Shown piece after piece: positions 51,680-61,061 of a DNA stretch of 64,000 bases. The stretch is taken from NCBI GenBank assembly GCA_903926205.1, contig CAIYID010000060.1, forward strand, positions 72,242 through 136,241, in the 5' to 3' direction. The position numbers and the translations under genes are program-made. Origin of the DNA: an uncultured Bdellovibrionales bacterium (GTDB lineage Bacteria; Bdellovibrionota; Bdellovibrionia; Bdellovibrionales; Bdellovibrionaceae). The stretch's first letter is position 1, and every line of letters begins with the position of its first letter. The notes under the pieces are model-generated. The model did not search any database, was not told the origin of the DNA, and saw only the letters and a list, made by a program, of their open reading frames with translations.

Positions 51680-53428
51680 TTAAGGCTTAGCAGCCGACCA
51701 CCAGATATCATTACCGACATCGTATTTCATCGTGGCCCCTGGCTTCACGACTTTGTTGGAGTTCGCATACAAATAGTACTTGTCATTAAACATGAAAATG
51801 TAAGGGACATCGTTGGCAATCATCTCATAAACTTTTCTCAACATCTGCATGCGTTTTGGTCGATCAATCTCAACCCGCGCTTTGTCGATCAATTTATCCA
51901 CTTCTATATTTTTGTAAGCGATGAAATTAGACCCACCAGGAATTGCATTTGATGAATGCCAAATTTGCTTTGGATCCCAATCAATCGTTCCTGACCAGCC
52001 CATCGCCATGGCGTCGAAGTTCCCCTCGTCAGTCAATTTCAAGAAGGAGTTCCACTCCAAAAGACGAATCTCCATATCGATACCAACTTTTTTCAAGTCC
52101 TCACGATACATAGTCCAATATTTTTCTCGATCTTTGGAAGCATGAATCAAGGTGAAGCGGAATTCCACTGGTTTTCCGTTGATGACTTTTTGTAAAACAC
52201 CTTTTTTCTCTGTGTCTTTCCAGCCAGCCTTATTCAAAAGTTCAACGGCTTTTGCTGGGTCAAAAGGAATTGGCTTCACACTTTTCGAAGCATAATCGCT
52301 CTGCAAATACTCAGGACCTGTCGCAAGATGCGACATTTCGTAGCGGAATTTCTTATTCATTTCTTCGCGATTCATCAAGTGAGCCATCGCCAAACGAACA
52401 TTTTTATCTTTAAAAAGATCTTTCCGGAAATTAAAACCCATGTAGAAGTAGCCTTTAGCTGCCGAGTTTTCTACTTGGTTTTTAAATACGGTCTGCCCCC
52501 AAGGAGCCCCTTGGGTTTTTTGCATATAAACTTCTGGTTGTAAAAACTCCATGAAATCGAAATCGCCTTTTTTCACCATCTCAAGAGCAACGTTTTCTTC
52601 TTTCACGAAGCGATAAACCATTTGATCAAAATTGTAATAACCTCTCCAGTGATCATCAGTGAAACCGTACCATTTATCGAAACGCTTCAAGACGAGCTTT
52701 TGACCTTTTTCAAATTTATCCAATGAGAAAGGACCTGAGCCAACCAATTGACGGGTCATCTTTTGTGATTTCTCAACATCACTATAGATGTGTTTTGGTA
52801 AAATCGACATTTGAGCAATTGAAATGAAGTTTTGAAAATAAGTGTCTTTTGTCGTGACCTTCACGGTGTAAGGATCAATCACTTCCACTTTATCAATGCC
52901 TTCGTAATAAGGACGTTTCTGAGCTGCTTTGTATTTAGGTTCAAAAATCGCATCAAAACTGAATTTTACGTCTTCTGCGGTGACAGGATGGCCATCATGA
53001 AAAAGAGAATTCTTGCGCAAATGAAAAGTAAAAACTTTTTTGTCTTTAGAAATTTCCCATTTTTCTGCCAATCGCGGCGCCCAATCCCAAGTATTCAGAT
53101 CGTTAATTAACAGGGTGTCCATGACATAACCTTGAACTAAGGCTGAATAATAGTCCGACGACATGATCGGATGAAGTGTTGGCGGCTCTTCTTGAAGATT
53201 CAAAGTGATTGTTCCACCTTTTGGCGCCGACACATTTGGCTGCGCAAACTGCGAAGATTCAGATTTTTTATCCGCCTTTTCTACTTTCTCTTTTTCAGCT
53301 GCATTCAAAGCGCTGGCCACAAGAATTGAGGCCAGACTTAAGCCAATCAAAGCCAGACGAAAATAGCCTGCGCTGCCTTTTGATCGTTTTAGTTTAGCGA
53401 TAAATTGAGATTGTCCCCGTGCATTCAT
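51680..53428 (-). CDS. yejA: Peptide ABC transporter substrate-binding protein, YejA/OppA type
   Basis: Periplasmic binding protein of family SBP_bac_5 (582 aa). A signal segment lies unusually far in (about residues 25-43, LALIGLSLASILVASALNA), after a basic start. The family pattern includes GGTITLNLQEEPPTLHP, KVFTFHLRKNSLFHDGHPVTAEDVKFSFD and GYFYMGFNFRKDLFKDKNVR. ATG at 53428 follows AGGAGA. It is the first gene of the yejA-yejB-yejE unit. Confidence 0.93.
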   Translation of the reverse strand: MNARGQSQFIAKLKRSKGSAGYFRLALIGLSLASILVASALNAAEKEKVEKADKKSESSQFAQPNVSAPKGGTITLNLQEEPPTLHPIMSSDYYSALVQGYVMDTLLINDLNTWDWAPRLAEKWEISKDKKVFTFHLRKNSLFHDGHPVTAEDVKFSFDAIFEPKYKAAQKRPYYEGIDKVEVIDPYTVKVTTKDTYFQNFISIAQMSILPKHIYSDVEKSQKMTRQLVGSGPFSLDKFEKGQKLVLKRFDKWYGFTDDHWRGYYNFDQMVYRFVKEENVALEMVKKGDFDFMEFLQPEVYMQKTQGAPWGQTVFKNQVENSAAKGYFYMGFNFRKDLFKDKNVRLAMAHLMNREEMNKKFRYEMSHLATGPEYLQSDYASKSVKPIPFDPAKAVELLNKAGWKDTEKKGVLQKVINGKPVEFRFTLIHASKDREKYWTMYREDLKKVGIDMEIRLLEWNSFLKLTDEGNFDAMAMGWSGTIDWDPKQIWHSSNAIPGGSNFIAYKNIEVDKLIDKARVEIDRPKRMQMLRKVYEMIANDVPYIFMFNDKYYLYANSNKVVKPGATMKYDVGNDIWWSAAKP

Positions 53429-53591
53429 TCAGCTTCTCCTGATTCTTATTTAAAAAAATCCTAGCAAGTTTGCTTCAATTGCAACAATCTCCGAAAAGAG
53501 TCCGCAATAATCAAGGGTTTGAACCCCTGTCACTCTGCGCAAATTTGAAATTGAGTGGCCTAAAACCCAACTTTCATTTTAGATCGATGTC

Positions 53592-54626
53592 ATGAATCAA
53601 CCAGAGAACTCAAACGACAAAATTGGAATTTTTGGGCTGCCCACAAATGAGGCTAAATCACAGATTATTCTGCTTCCAGTGCCCTGGGAGGTCACTACCA
53701 GCTATGGCCGTGGTGCTAGCCAAGGACCTCGAATCATTCTCCAAGCCAGCGAACAGGTTGATCTTTTTGATCTAGAAACTGGCAACGCTTACCATGCCGG
53801 ATATTTCTTACGAGATCTTCCTGAAGATCTTTGGCAGTTGAATGTCGTCAGCAAAGCCAAAGCTCAAGAAGTTATTCGCTCCATTAACTACGGTGACCAC
53901 GGTCCTCGGGTCCAAAGGCTACAGGAGCAAGTGAACCTCGCCTGTGAAGAAATGAGCCAATGGGTCTATCAACAATCAAAAAAAATCCTCGATCAAGGAA
54001 AGCTCTTAGGAATTATCGGCGGAGATCACTCCACCCCCTTGGGAGCCCTTCGTGCCCTCAGTGAAAAACACCAGGGCAATTACGGTGTGCTGCATTTCGA
54101 TGCTCATGCCGATTTACGTTGTGCCTATCAGGGCTTTCGACAATCTCATGCGAGCATCATGCACAATTTAATGACCTCGGGATTCAAACCCAAAACACTC
54201 GTACAAGTTGGAATTCGTGATTTTTGCGAGGAAGAGTTTGATTTTATCAAACACCATCCCAAACAGATCAAAACCTTCTTTGATCTTGAGAATAAAAAAA
54301 GGCTCTTCAAAGGTACAACTTGGGCACAAATCGCTGAAGAGATTGTTCATTCTCTGCCAGAAAATGTTTATGTTTCTTTTGATATTGATGGACTGGATCC
54401 TGCGCTTTGTCCGAACACGGGAACTCCCGTGGCTGGTGGCTTAAGCTTAGACCAAGCCTTCTTTGTTCTTGCAACACTGGTAGAGCAAAAAAAGAAAATC
54501 ATCGGCTTTGATTTGAATGAAGTTTCTTGCGGGGAACTTGAGAACGCAGAATGGGACGGCAACGTGGGGGCTCGTCTTTTATATAAACTTTGTGGTTGGT
54601 GCGCTCTGACAAATAAAAAGCCATAA
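53592..54626 (+). CDS. Agmatinase/arginase family ureohydrolase
   Basis: Binuclear manganese hydrolase of the ureohydrolase family. Metal ligands are all present: GGDHS (His146), HFDAHADLR (Asp170, His172, Asp174) and VSFDIDGLDP (Asp264, Asp266); GFDLNEVSC near the end is also typical. The family includes agmatinase (agmatine to putrescine and urea), arginase, guanidinobutyrase and formimidoylglutamase. The N-terminal layout (VPWEVTTSYGRGASQGP) fits agmatinase best, but specificity is not certain. ATG at 53592. It stands alone and diverges from yejA. Confidence 0.85.
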   Translation: MNQPENSNDKIGIFGLPTNEAKSQIILLPVPWEVTTSYGRGASQGPRIILQASEQVDLFDLETGNAYHAGYFLRDLPEDLWQLNVVSKAKAQEVIRSINYGDHGPRVQRLQEQVNLACEEMSQWVYQQSKKILDQGKLLGIIGGDHSTPLGALRALSEKHQGNYGVLHFDAHADLRCAYQGFRQSHASIMHNLMTSGFKPKTLVQVGIRDFCEEEFDFIKHHPKQIKTFFDLENKKRLFKGTTWAQIAEEIVHSLPENVYVSFDIDGLDPALCPNTGTPVAGGLSLDQAFFVLATLVEQKKKIIGFDLNEVSCGELENAEWDGNVGARLLYKLCGWCALTNKKP

Positions 54627-54704
54627 CTGACGGGCAACTTAGCCCTGAGTCTGAAATTTCCCACGGGCCTGCTTGCGCGCGCCCATGGAAAAAAATCTAA
54701 AATA

Positions 54705-55073
54705 TTATCTAGCGAAACGTTTTTTCATGGACTCGCGAATCTCAGCACCTTCAATACTCAGGCGTGTCCAAGGGATGGCGCGAAGTCTTTCGGACTCGAT
54801 GGCTTCTTCCGTTTCTTCACACACACCATAAGTGCCATTTTGAATACGACCCAAGGCACTTTCGATTTCTAGCAACTGAGTTCTGAGGCGCTCATTTTGC
54901 GAAAGCATTTCCGCCTCGGCAAGAACACGAACTGTTTGGTCGGCCTCATCGCCACCTTTATCATCGTTCGTAAACTCACTTCGAGCTTCCTTCACGCGAT
55001 TCAAGATGTCGGCTTTCGCCTGAAGAAGCTTTGATTTACACTCTTTGAGTAGCACTTCAGAAACTTGTGCCAT
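54705..55073 (-). CDS. DksA/TraR-like protein lacking most zinc cysteines
   Basis: A helical hairpin protein (122 aa) with the DksA-type pattern: an N-terminal coiled coil containing GDEADQ at its tip (DksA has DxxDxA) and the GxxGTYGxC start of the zinc finger. Only one of four zinc cysteines remains (Cys85); the other positions read Thr88, Ser106 and Gly109. The finger therefore probably does not bind zinc. DksA acts on RNA polymerase through its secondary channel, with ppGpp. ATG at 55073 has AAGGAGGAG upstream; a longer frame reaches 55124. Confidence 0.8.
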   Translation of the reverse strand: MAQVSEVLLKECKSKLLQAKADILNRVKEARSEFTNDDKGGDEADQTVRVLAEAEMLSQNERLRTQLLEIESALGRIQNGTYGVCEETEEAIESERLRAIPWTRLSIEGAEIRESMKKRFAR

Positions 55074-55384
55074 AAATCTCCTCCTTAAAAATTCCAAATT
55101 AGAGCATTTATTCGGTGGCTCCATTTTGGAACTGACCTATTAAATGGACTCTCAACTTAAATTGCAACAGAAATCTTAAACTAACTTAAACCGCGTCAAA
55201 TCATTGATTCAGTTTAATTTCTTAAAAATAGCTGAGTGATTCTTGAATCATGTTTGCAAAAAAGCACGTCAGATTAAGGACAGGATTCAACAGCTTTTGT
55301 ATTAGTCTATCATTCTCTTAAATATTTATACTGAGCGTTATTCATCATACTAGACCATTTTTCGACCAAAGTATTAATTATGTT
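55074..55384. other. 311-base intergenic region upstream of the DksA-like gene
   Basis: A/T-rich with no supported gene and no strong hairpin. It should contain the promoter of the DksA-like gene (minus strand) and the 3' end of the SH3 gene, but I cannot single out a convincing -35/-10 pair. Confidence 0.5.
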
Positions 55385-55882
55385 TCATTTTCCTTCAAAA
55401 CTGATTCGCATTTTATTTTTAGCTTTCCAGGTGTGATCTAAATCAACCCAGTATTTTGCCCCCGCACGATCTCTCACTTGAGTCCAACCATCCTCACCGC
55501 CCAAATCAATAAAAGCCTGTCTCTTTTGTGCAACTCGTAATTTCGCTAAAGAATATCTATTACCAGGCCCAGTCCTTAGTGGGGTGCGATCAACTGTCAC
55601 CACTAAGCAGCTCAATTTGGTCGTTAAATTCGATTTCTGAGTCCAATACTTTTGCGATTCTGCATCTAAAACCTCAGCCCACATTTCGCCGTGAATTTCT
55701 TTGTGATTTCCCGTGCCCATGAGTGACATGTAAAGGGGTGCCCTCATCAACAATTTCGATGCTTCATCGGCCCCCGCAAAAAGCTTGGAGCTTTCTATTC
55801 TCACGCAATAAGACTGAGCTAGAGACTCCGACGAATAAACCGACGAAAAAAACAAGCCCACAAAGATAAAAAAACCGATCAT
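55385..55882 (-). CDS. Secreted SH3-like domain protein
   Basis: ATG at 55882 gives a good signal peptide (MIGFFIFVGLFFSSVY, then SLAQ). The frame is open up to TTG 55930, which would add 16 residues. The mature protein has two bacterial SH3-like units: CVRIESSKLFAGADEASKLL onward, and CLVVTVDRTPLRTGPGNRYSLAKL onward, the second with the classic LRTGPG turn. Such domains bind peptidoglycan or peptides in the envelope. No catalytic domain is attached. Function unknown; a cell-wall adaptor is likely. Confidence 0.7.
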   Translation of the reverse strand: MIGFFIFVGLFFSSVYSSESLAQSYCVRIESSKLFAGADEASKLLMRAPLYMSLMGTGNHKEIHGEMWAEVLDAESQKYWTQKSNLTTKLSCLVVTVDRTPLRTGPGNRYSLAKLRVAQKRQAFIDLGGEDGWTQVRDRAGAKYWVDLDHTWKAKNKMRISFEGK

Positions 55883-56007
55883 GATAGGATTTATCGGAAA
55901 AAAGCCCACAAAGTTGAGCTTTTGAGACAAATCTGTAAACCGAACGCGAGGCTTACTTTAAGGATAAAAATCTAAAAATGAGACAGGATAAATAGCCAGC
56001 TTAACAA

Positions 56008-56610
56008 TTAATAAAATACAGAAAAATTCACAGGCATAATTTCAAGTTGAGCATCTAAATCTCCCAGCTTTTGAATGCTGGCATTTGGAGCGTAATAAAA
56101 ATGATCCCACAATGGAAATCTTTTCCCCGCACCTGCCTTAAAACCAATTTTAGTTTGTGAATTTCCGCTGACTCCGCCCGAAACTAAACCTAAACCACCG
56201 CGAATAAAAATTGCGTTCGAAAAATCTTCATCCAAATTATATGTTCCAAGAGCAAAAATAGTTGTTGTTGTGTAAGAAGTTCCGCTCGCACTCACTGTCT
56301 GAATGGTCGCTTGTCCCCCTACTTGAATTTTTTCTTTTAATAACCAGTGATAATCAGCTCCGATATCAAATTGAGTTCCACCACTTGACGTCGTGATTAT
56401 TCCTTTTGAGAGAGAGACGCTTCCCTCGTGCTGAAAGCTTGTGCTTTTTGAATTGGAAAAAACATCCGAAGTCTTGGTTGTCACAGTCGTCGTCGCCGAA
56501 AGTTCCGTTTTTTTCTTCGATTTCCCGTGTTGAGCCATTGCAGATAAAGATATCGCAGAAATAATAAACACAGAAATCAACAAAACACTTAAGTTCGCAC
56601 TTTTTTTCAC
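56008..56610 (-). CDS. Small outer-membrane barrel-like protein
   Basis: A signal peptide (VLLISVFIISAISLSAMAQ) is followed by a short basic stretch and Thr/Ser-rich amphipathic strands (ELSATTTVTTKTSDV, GTQFDIGADYHWLL, AIFIRGGLGLVSGG, KIGFKAGAGKRF). It ends in a terminal aromatic strand (NFSVFY), all typical of an eight-stranded outer-membrane barrel of OmpX/OmpW size. The start is GTG at 56610 with AAGGTGG upstream. Ligand and function unknown. Confidence 0.65.
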   Translation of the reverse strand: MKKSANLSVLLISVFIISAISLSAMAQHGKSKKKTELSATTTVTTKTSDVFSNSKSTSFQHEGSVSLSKGIITTSSGGTQFDIGADYHWLLKEKIQVGGQATIQTVSASGTSYTTTTIFALGTYNLDEDFSNAIFIRGGLGLVSGGVSGNSQTKIGFKAGAGKRFPLWDHFYYAPNASIQKLGDLDAQLEIMPVNFSVFY

Positions 56611-56752
56611 CTAAACCACCTTCGTTAATTAAAACCAACTTAGCCTAACTGAAAAAGTGCTAAAATCAAAACATAATTTTCAAGGTGTTTGATGCAAAAA
56701 GATTAAATGAAGAAGAAAGCAAGATTGAGTTAAACCGTCGGATTCAGATTTT

Positions 56753-57412
56753 TTACATCGTCATTGGCGCTTCACATTGAATGAAGTTATCCCTACTCGT
56801 TCCGACCCTATTACAGTGAGCCGCAGAACGTCCTGATTTGCAGTGGGAATCAACATTTTGAGACATACTATTATAATCAACTCGCGGAACAGTTCCTTGG
56901 CAACTGATGTAACTATAAACAACCCCAGCTTCAAAAGAAAATGCACTGAACGGTGAGTCCACCTGACCAGCAATCCCTTTCATCGTCGGACTCGCGTAAA
57001 AACAAACACCCCAGCTATTCGGATTTGCAGAGGGACAATTTGAACCGGGTAATCCACAAGACTGTCCACAACCTCCCCCAAGCGTACAAGCTTTTGGAGA
57101 ATATCCGAAACTATTTTTAACATCAGCATCGCAAGCGGCTTGTCCTCCGACAGTCACAAAATCTTGCAAAACTAAACCACTGATCAATTGGTAAGAATTC
57201 GCTGGATTGGCAGGATCTACAGGTCTTGGGCTCACCTGCACGGGCCCCATCGTTACAGTATCAGCATTATTTTGTATGTAGTACACGGGATCACTTGTCG
57301 CAGCCGCAGTTATTCCTGTTTTAGCGCAGTTTTGAAATCCAACAATAAGTGATAAAGAGACCAAGGCCATCGCACTAACAAAAAAAGCTCTTTTTCGCTT
57401 TGACGATTTCAT
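56753..57412 (-). CDS. Cysteine-rich lipoprotein with FQNC lipobox
   Basis: ATG at 57412 (GGGGGA upstream) gives a basic start, a hydrophobic stretch (FFVSAMALVSLSLIV) and the lipobox GFQNC. The longer frame to 57508 adds residues with no signal character. The mature part (about 190 aa) has ten or more cysteines in pairs (GGGCGQSCGLPGSNCP), implying an extracytoplasmic disulphide-bonded protein. The GFQNC lipobox is, in my experience, common in Bdellovibrio lipoproteins. Function unknown. Confidence 0.6.
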   Translation of the reverse strand: MKSSKRKRAFFVSAMALVSLSLIVGFQNCAKTGITAAATSDPVYYIQNNADTVTMGPVQVSPRPVDPANPANSYQLISGLVLQDFVTVGGQAACDADVKNSFGYSPKACTLGGGCGQSCGLPGSNCPSANPNSWGVCFYASPTMKGIAGQVDSPFSAFSFEAGVVYSYISCQGTVPRVDYNSMSQNVDSHCKSGRSAAHCNRVGTSRDNFIQCEAPMTM

Positions 57413-57631
57413 AGGATTCCCCCAAGAATATCTACTGCAATCAGAATGCCACAACCTACCTATAGGACTCAATTGCGGAGCACAAAAAATCTCTATTCCA
57501 GACGTCAAGAAACTGAACGCAAAAAATATTTTTACTAAGTTAACTCTTTAGTTAATAAGGACTATATTGATATTGAGTATCTGATGAGCATCGGAAAAAA
57601 TATGAACAGTGTTTCGTCTCAAATTGAAGCG

Positions 57632-57649
57632 TGGGGGCGCAGGCCCCCA
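57632..57649. terminator. GC-rich hairpin downstream of the cyclophilin gene
   Basis: TGGGGGC (57632-57638), loop GCAG, GCCCCCA (57643-57649): a perfect 7-bp G/C stem about 19 bases past the cyclophilin stop on the minus strand. A T5 run precedes the hairpin on the minus strand instead of following it, so it is only a tentative terminator. Confidence 0.4.
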
Positions 57650-57667
57650 AAAATGGTCTTGTAATCT

Positions 57668-58312
57668 TTATTTCTGAATTTTCAGTGTCTTAATCACGAT
57701 GTCTTCAAGGGGACGATTGTCAGGAGTCGCTTTCGCGACCGCAATTTTATCCACCACATCCATACCTTCAATGACTTCCCCGAAAATAGCATGCTTGCCA
57801 TCCAGCCAAGGAGTCGCCGCAACAGTCACAAAAAACTGACTCCCGTTAGTGTTCGGTCCCGCATTCGCCATTGATAACATTCCAGGCTTGGTGTGTTTTA
57901 GTCCCTCACCGAATTCATCGGCAAACTGATAACCAGGTCCGCCCGTTCCATTTCCACGTGGGTCTCCACCTTGAATCATAAAATTTGGAATCACTCGGTG
58001 AAATTTTAATCCATCATAAAAAGGTTTTTTTACTTTTTTGCCAGTCGAAGGATCGGTCCACTCTTTTGTGCCTTCAGCAAGACCCACAAAGTTTTCGACA
58101 GTTTTTGGAGCTTTGTCTGAGAATAATTTTACTTTGAATGTTCCTTGGTTGGTTTCAAATACTGCGATCATGTCTTTTTTTCCTTTTTTATTTTTTTCTT
58201 GTGATTGTGCTTCTGCCGCTTGTCCGCGAAAACTAAATAATGTCATCATCATTAACGCAGCCAAGTAAACCCATAGTATTTTAAATAAGTTACGACGATC
58301 AATTTTACTCAT
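57668..58312 (-). CDS. Cyclophilin-type peptidyl-prolyl isomerase, exported
   Basis: Proline isomerase of the cyclophilin family (214 aa). The N-terminal hydrophobic segment ([17 protein letters not shown], then GQAAEA) should export it to the periplasm. The catalytic core has [15 protein letters not shown] (active arginine in FHR), [18 protein letters not shown] and [12 protein letters not shown]. An insert [13 protein letters not shown] precedes the FHR motif, as in many bacterial cyclophilins. It lies 100 bases after tolB and may be transcribed with the tol genes. Confidence 0.92.
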   Translation of the reverse strand: MSKIDRRNLFKILWVYLAALMMMTLFSFRGQAAEAQSQEKNKKGKKDMIAVFETNQGTFKVKLFSDKAPKTVENFVGLAEGTKEWTDPSTGKKVKKPFYDGLKFHRVIPNFMIQGGDPRGNGTGGPGYQFADEFGEGLKHTKPGMLSMANAGPNTNGSQFFVTVAATPWLDGKHAIFGEVIEGMDVVDKIAVAKATPDNRPLEDIVIKTLKIQK

Positions 58313-58412
58313 TGATTTGACTCCTATACTTTTTAAAAGTGCAATATTAGCAGGAATAGTCGTAGGACCAAATCAGGTCAAGAAATTGTGAAGAGCGACG
58401 CGGCAACCGCTG

Positions 58413-59822
58413 TTATTCTATATTAACTGACCATTTTGGTTTGAAATAGTTAGAAGAATCATTGGTGATCCGATGCTCTTCAGAACCATCCAAATTCGAT
58501 ATATAAATCTGGTTAGAGCCCGAACGATTGCTTGTATACATCAATAATCGTCCATCGGGTGAGAACACCGGATCTTCATTCATCGCAGGACGCCCGTTGG
58601 GTTTTTTTGCTGAAGTGATGCGAACGATTTCCGTGCCATCCGTGTTCATCACAAAAACATCAAAATGATCTGCTTCCCATCCAGCAAAGGTGATTTTTTT
58701 CCCATCAGGTGAAAAGGCTGGTGTCGCATTGTAATGTCCTGCAAAGGTTAGACGCTTGATGTTTCCGCCATCGGCATCCATGGTGTAAATCATGGGTTGT
58801 CCGCTGCGGTCGGAAGAGAACGCAATTTTTTTCCCATCAGGAGAATAAACGGGCTCAATATTCATGGCGTTGCGGGGGCCACTAGTTAGACGAGAAATCA
58901 TCGCGCCATCCGTATCAATTTTGTAAATATCCGGATTTCCATTCTGCGAAAGCGTGAGCAAAAGGGCTTGGTCGTTTGGCGCAAAGGCAGAGCCCGAATT
59001 CAAGCCCTGTCGATAGGACACGAGCCAGCGCTTCCCAGACAAATACTCATAAATAAATAAGTCGGCGTTTCTCGTTTTCGTGCGAGTCCTTTGAACAAAG
59101 GCCGTATAGGAAATTTTTGTTCCATCATGCGACCACGCTGGAGACAGTGCCACAGACTTGTGATTGGTGATTTTTTGGATTTCGTTTCCATCCCAATCCA
59201 TCACGTAAATTTCGCGATAATTATTTCCCGAGCGATCACTGGCCGCAGCGACTTTAGAAAGAAAAAATCCCTTTTTCCCAGTTAGTGCTTCAAGTAAATC
59301 ATTACAAAAAGTATGTCCAATTCGACGCAAATTTCCCGAAGTCCCTTTGTACTTCTTAGCCAAAATGACCGTTGCTCGAGGGACGTGATAAGTAATAATC
59401 TCTAAAGAAATATCACTCCCGGAGATTGAAAAGTTACCGCGGACCAGGAACTCCGTGCCAATTTGCTTCCAACTTTCGAATTTGAAGCCATTCGGATCGT
59501 CTGGAAACGGACGAATGCTTTTTTTAGATACGTCCTCAAGAAAAGCGGTCTGACTAATAAACTGAAAATAGGAGGACATCATCAAATCATTTTGAATCAC
59601 CCGATAGAGGTCCCCACCGAGCGCTTGAAAATTGGGGGTGGCAGAAGGATTTCCTCCAAATTGAAAAGGCGGCAGCGCAATCAAGCTTTTTTTTGTGTGG
59701 GCATCGCCCATTTTAATATAAATCTGCGAGGAACTACTAGACACGGCAGGGGCAGAGGTTTCTTGCGCCAAAGCATTAACAAATAAAAAGCAGATACCTA
59801 TTAGAGAGATCAGATTTTTCAC
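58413..59822 (-). CDS. tolB: Tol-Pal system protein TolB
   Basis: Periplasmic TolB: signal peptide (LISLIGICFLFVNALA), an N-terminal alpha/beta domain (about 40-190, with PPFQFGGNP early and YKGTSGNLRRIGHTFCND), then a six-bladed propeller (about 195-469). Its blades carry SPAWSHDGTKISYTAF, YSPDGKKIAFSSDRSG and FSPDGRLLMYTSNRSG. TolB links TolA to Pal. GTG at 59822 has AGGAGGA upstream. It follows tolA by 31 bases. The length (469 aa) is slightly above the E. coli protein. Confidence 0.96.
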   Translation of the reverse strand: MKNLISLIGICFLFVNALAQETSAPAVSSSSSQIYIKMGDAHTKKSLIALPPFQFGGNPSATPNFQALGGDLYRVIQNDLMMSSYFQFISQTAFLEDVSKKSIRPFPDDPNGFKFESWKQIGTEFLVRGNFSISGSDISLEIITYHVPRATVILAKKYKGTSGNLRRIGHTFCNDLLEALTGKKGFFLSKVAAASDRSGNNYREIYVMDWDGNEIQKITNHKSVALSPAWSHDGTKISYTAFVQRTRTKTRNADLFIYEYLSGKRWLVSYRQGLNSGSAFAPNDQALLLTLSQNGNPDIYKIDTDGAMISRLTSGPRNAMNIEPVYSPDGKKIAFSSDRSGQPMIYTMDADGGNIKRLTFAGHYNATPAFSPDGKKITFAGWEADHFDVFVMNTDGTEIVRITSAKKPNGRPAMNEDPVFSPDGRLLMYTSNRSGSNQIYISNLDGSEEHRITNDSSNYFKPKWSVNIE

Positions 59823-59853
59823 TAGGGTCCTCCTTCAACGATTTAAACAAGAA

Positions 59854-60645
59854 CTATTCTGGGAATCCAATAAGAATTCCTTCTTGACCAATAATTTTAG
59901 TTAATTTTTCTGGTGGCACAGGCACGGGTGAAGATTTTTGCACAGCAGTCATTATAGCATCGTCGTAGCTGGGATTTCCGCTGGATTTTATTATTTGTTT
60001 ATAAATTAAATTCCCTCGCTCATCAAACCTTGCCAAAACTTGAGCTTTCAAGTCTTTATGCGCCAACCATTCTGGTAAATCCCAGTTTTGGTAAATTGTT
60101 TTTTTTACGTTGGCGATATAATTATCATGATCTAGCTTACTGAGACCATGAAGCTCTGTCCCGTTTGATAGCTGATTTCCTTTAAAAATTTTAGCAGCAG
60201 CTTTGATTCTTTGATCCGCTTCCAACTGTTTGCGAATTTTTTCAAACGCATCCATTTGTTTTAGCTTTTTCATGGCTGTTTGCTCTTTTTTTTCCCGGAC
60301 TTTTTCTAAATTGATAGCGTCTTCTTGTTTCGGCAGCTCTTTCGGCGGAGCTTTTTCTGCGCGCACGGGTGGCGAAGGTTTTACGTCCGGTGGAGGTGGA
60401 TCGACCGGCTGAGGCCTTGCTTCCTCCGCTGGCGGCAATTTGTCTGGCAATGCCACAAGATCCACTCGAATGGCATTTTCATAAACCATGGGTTCGCCCT
60501 TAAAAAATACATTTTTCACTGAAACTGTCACAAATAATACGGCATGAACACAGATGGATATCCAAACTGCACGAGAAAAAGAATCCCTCGGAATAAATTC
60601 TAATTGAGAGGGAGCTGCTTCCAGCTCAGTCAAAGTTAAACTCAC
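59854..60645 (-). CDS. tolA: TolA/TonB-type energy transducer, probable TolA
   Basis: One N-terminal membrane helix (AVWISICVHAVLFVTVSV, about 26-43) precedes a Pro-rich stretch (about 70-110) and a Lys/Glu/Ala helical stretch (about 110-160). The C-terminal TonB/TolA-type domain contains NYIANVKKTIYQNWDLPEW and IIKSSGNPSYDDAIMTAV. The protein couples the TolQR proton motor to TolB/Pal. The helical region is much shorter than in E. coli TolA (263 against about 421 aa). The GTG start overlaps tolR (GTGA). Confidence 0.9.
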   Translation of the reverse strand: MSLTLTELEAAPSQLEFIPRDSFSRAVWISICVHAVLFVTVSVKNVFFKGEPMVYENAIRVDLVALPDKLPPAEEARPQPVDPPPPDVKPSPPVRAEKAPPKELPKQEDAINLEKVREKKEQTAMKKLKQMDAFEKIRKQLEADQRIKAAAKIFKGNQLSNGTELHGLSKLDHDNYIANVKKTIYQNWDLPEWLAHKDLKAQVLARFDERGNLIYKQIIKSSGNPSYDDAIMTAVQKSSPVPVPPEKLTKIIGQEGILIGFPE

Positions 60646-61058
60646 GGGCCCTTCGGTATTGTGATCAATCCGATATTGAAAATTCCCGCTGCGCGAACAT
60701 CGGCCATGACTTCTGCAACGAACCCATATTCAACTTTTTTATCAGCTTGAATATAAATTTGTTTATTTTTACGAGTTTGAAAAATCGCTTTGAGCTTTTC
60801 TGCCAGCCCTTCTCGGACGAGATCCGTCGAACCAGATTTTAATTTTTGATCAGAAGTGATCATCAGAACAAAAGGCTCGTCATTCAGATTAACTCCAGAA
60901 GAAGAGGTCTTTGGCAAATCCACTTCCAACCCCTGTTGCATAAGAGGAGCCGTGACCATAAACATGATGAGTAGCACCAACATCACGTCCACTAAAGGCG
61001 TCACATTAATTTCGCTGACAATCATGCGACTTCCGCCGCTAGATCCACCCATTCCCAT
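60642..61058 (-). CDS. tolR: Tol-Pal motor protein TolR (ExbD family)
   Basis: One membrane helix near the N-terminus carries the proton-binding aspartate in NVTPLVDVMLVLLIMFMV (Asp about residue 23). A periplasmic domain has LMQQGLEVDLP and QIYIQADKKVEYGFVAEVM. The Gly-rich start MGMGGSSGG is common in this group. The length is 138 aa. It lies 3 bases after tolQ and overlaps tolA by 4 bases. Confidence 0.95.
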   Translation of the reverse strand: MGMGGSSGGSRMIVSEINVTPLVDVMLVLLIMFMVTAPLMQQGLEVDLPKTSSSGVNLNDEPFVLMITSDQKLKSGSTDLVREGLAEKLKAIFQTRKNKQIYIQADKKVEYGFVAEVMADVRAAGIFNIGLITIPKGP

Positions 61059-61061
61059 AAA

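Noticed and set aside
54661-54688. Intrinsic terminator between the agmatinase and DksA-like genes
   Set aside because: The hairpin CCACGGGC/GCCCATGG has a mismatch and is followed by A rather than T on the plus strand; no U tract follows on either strand.
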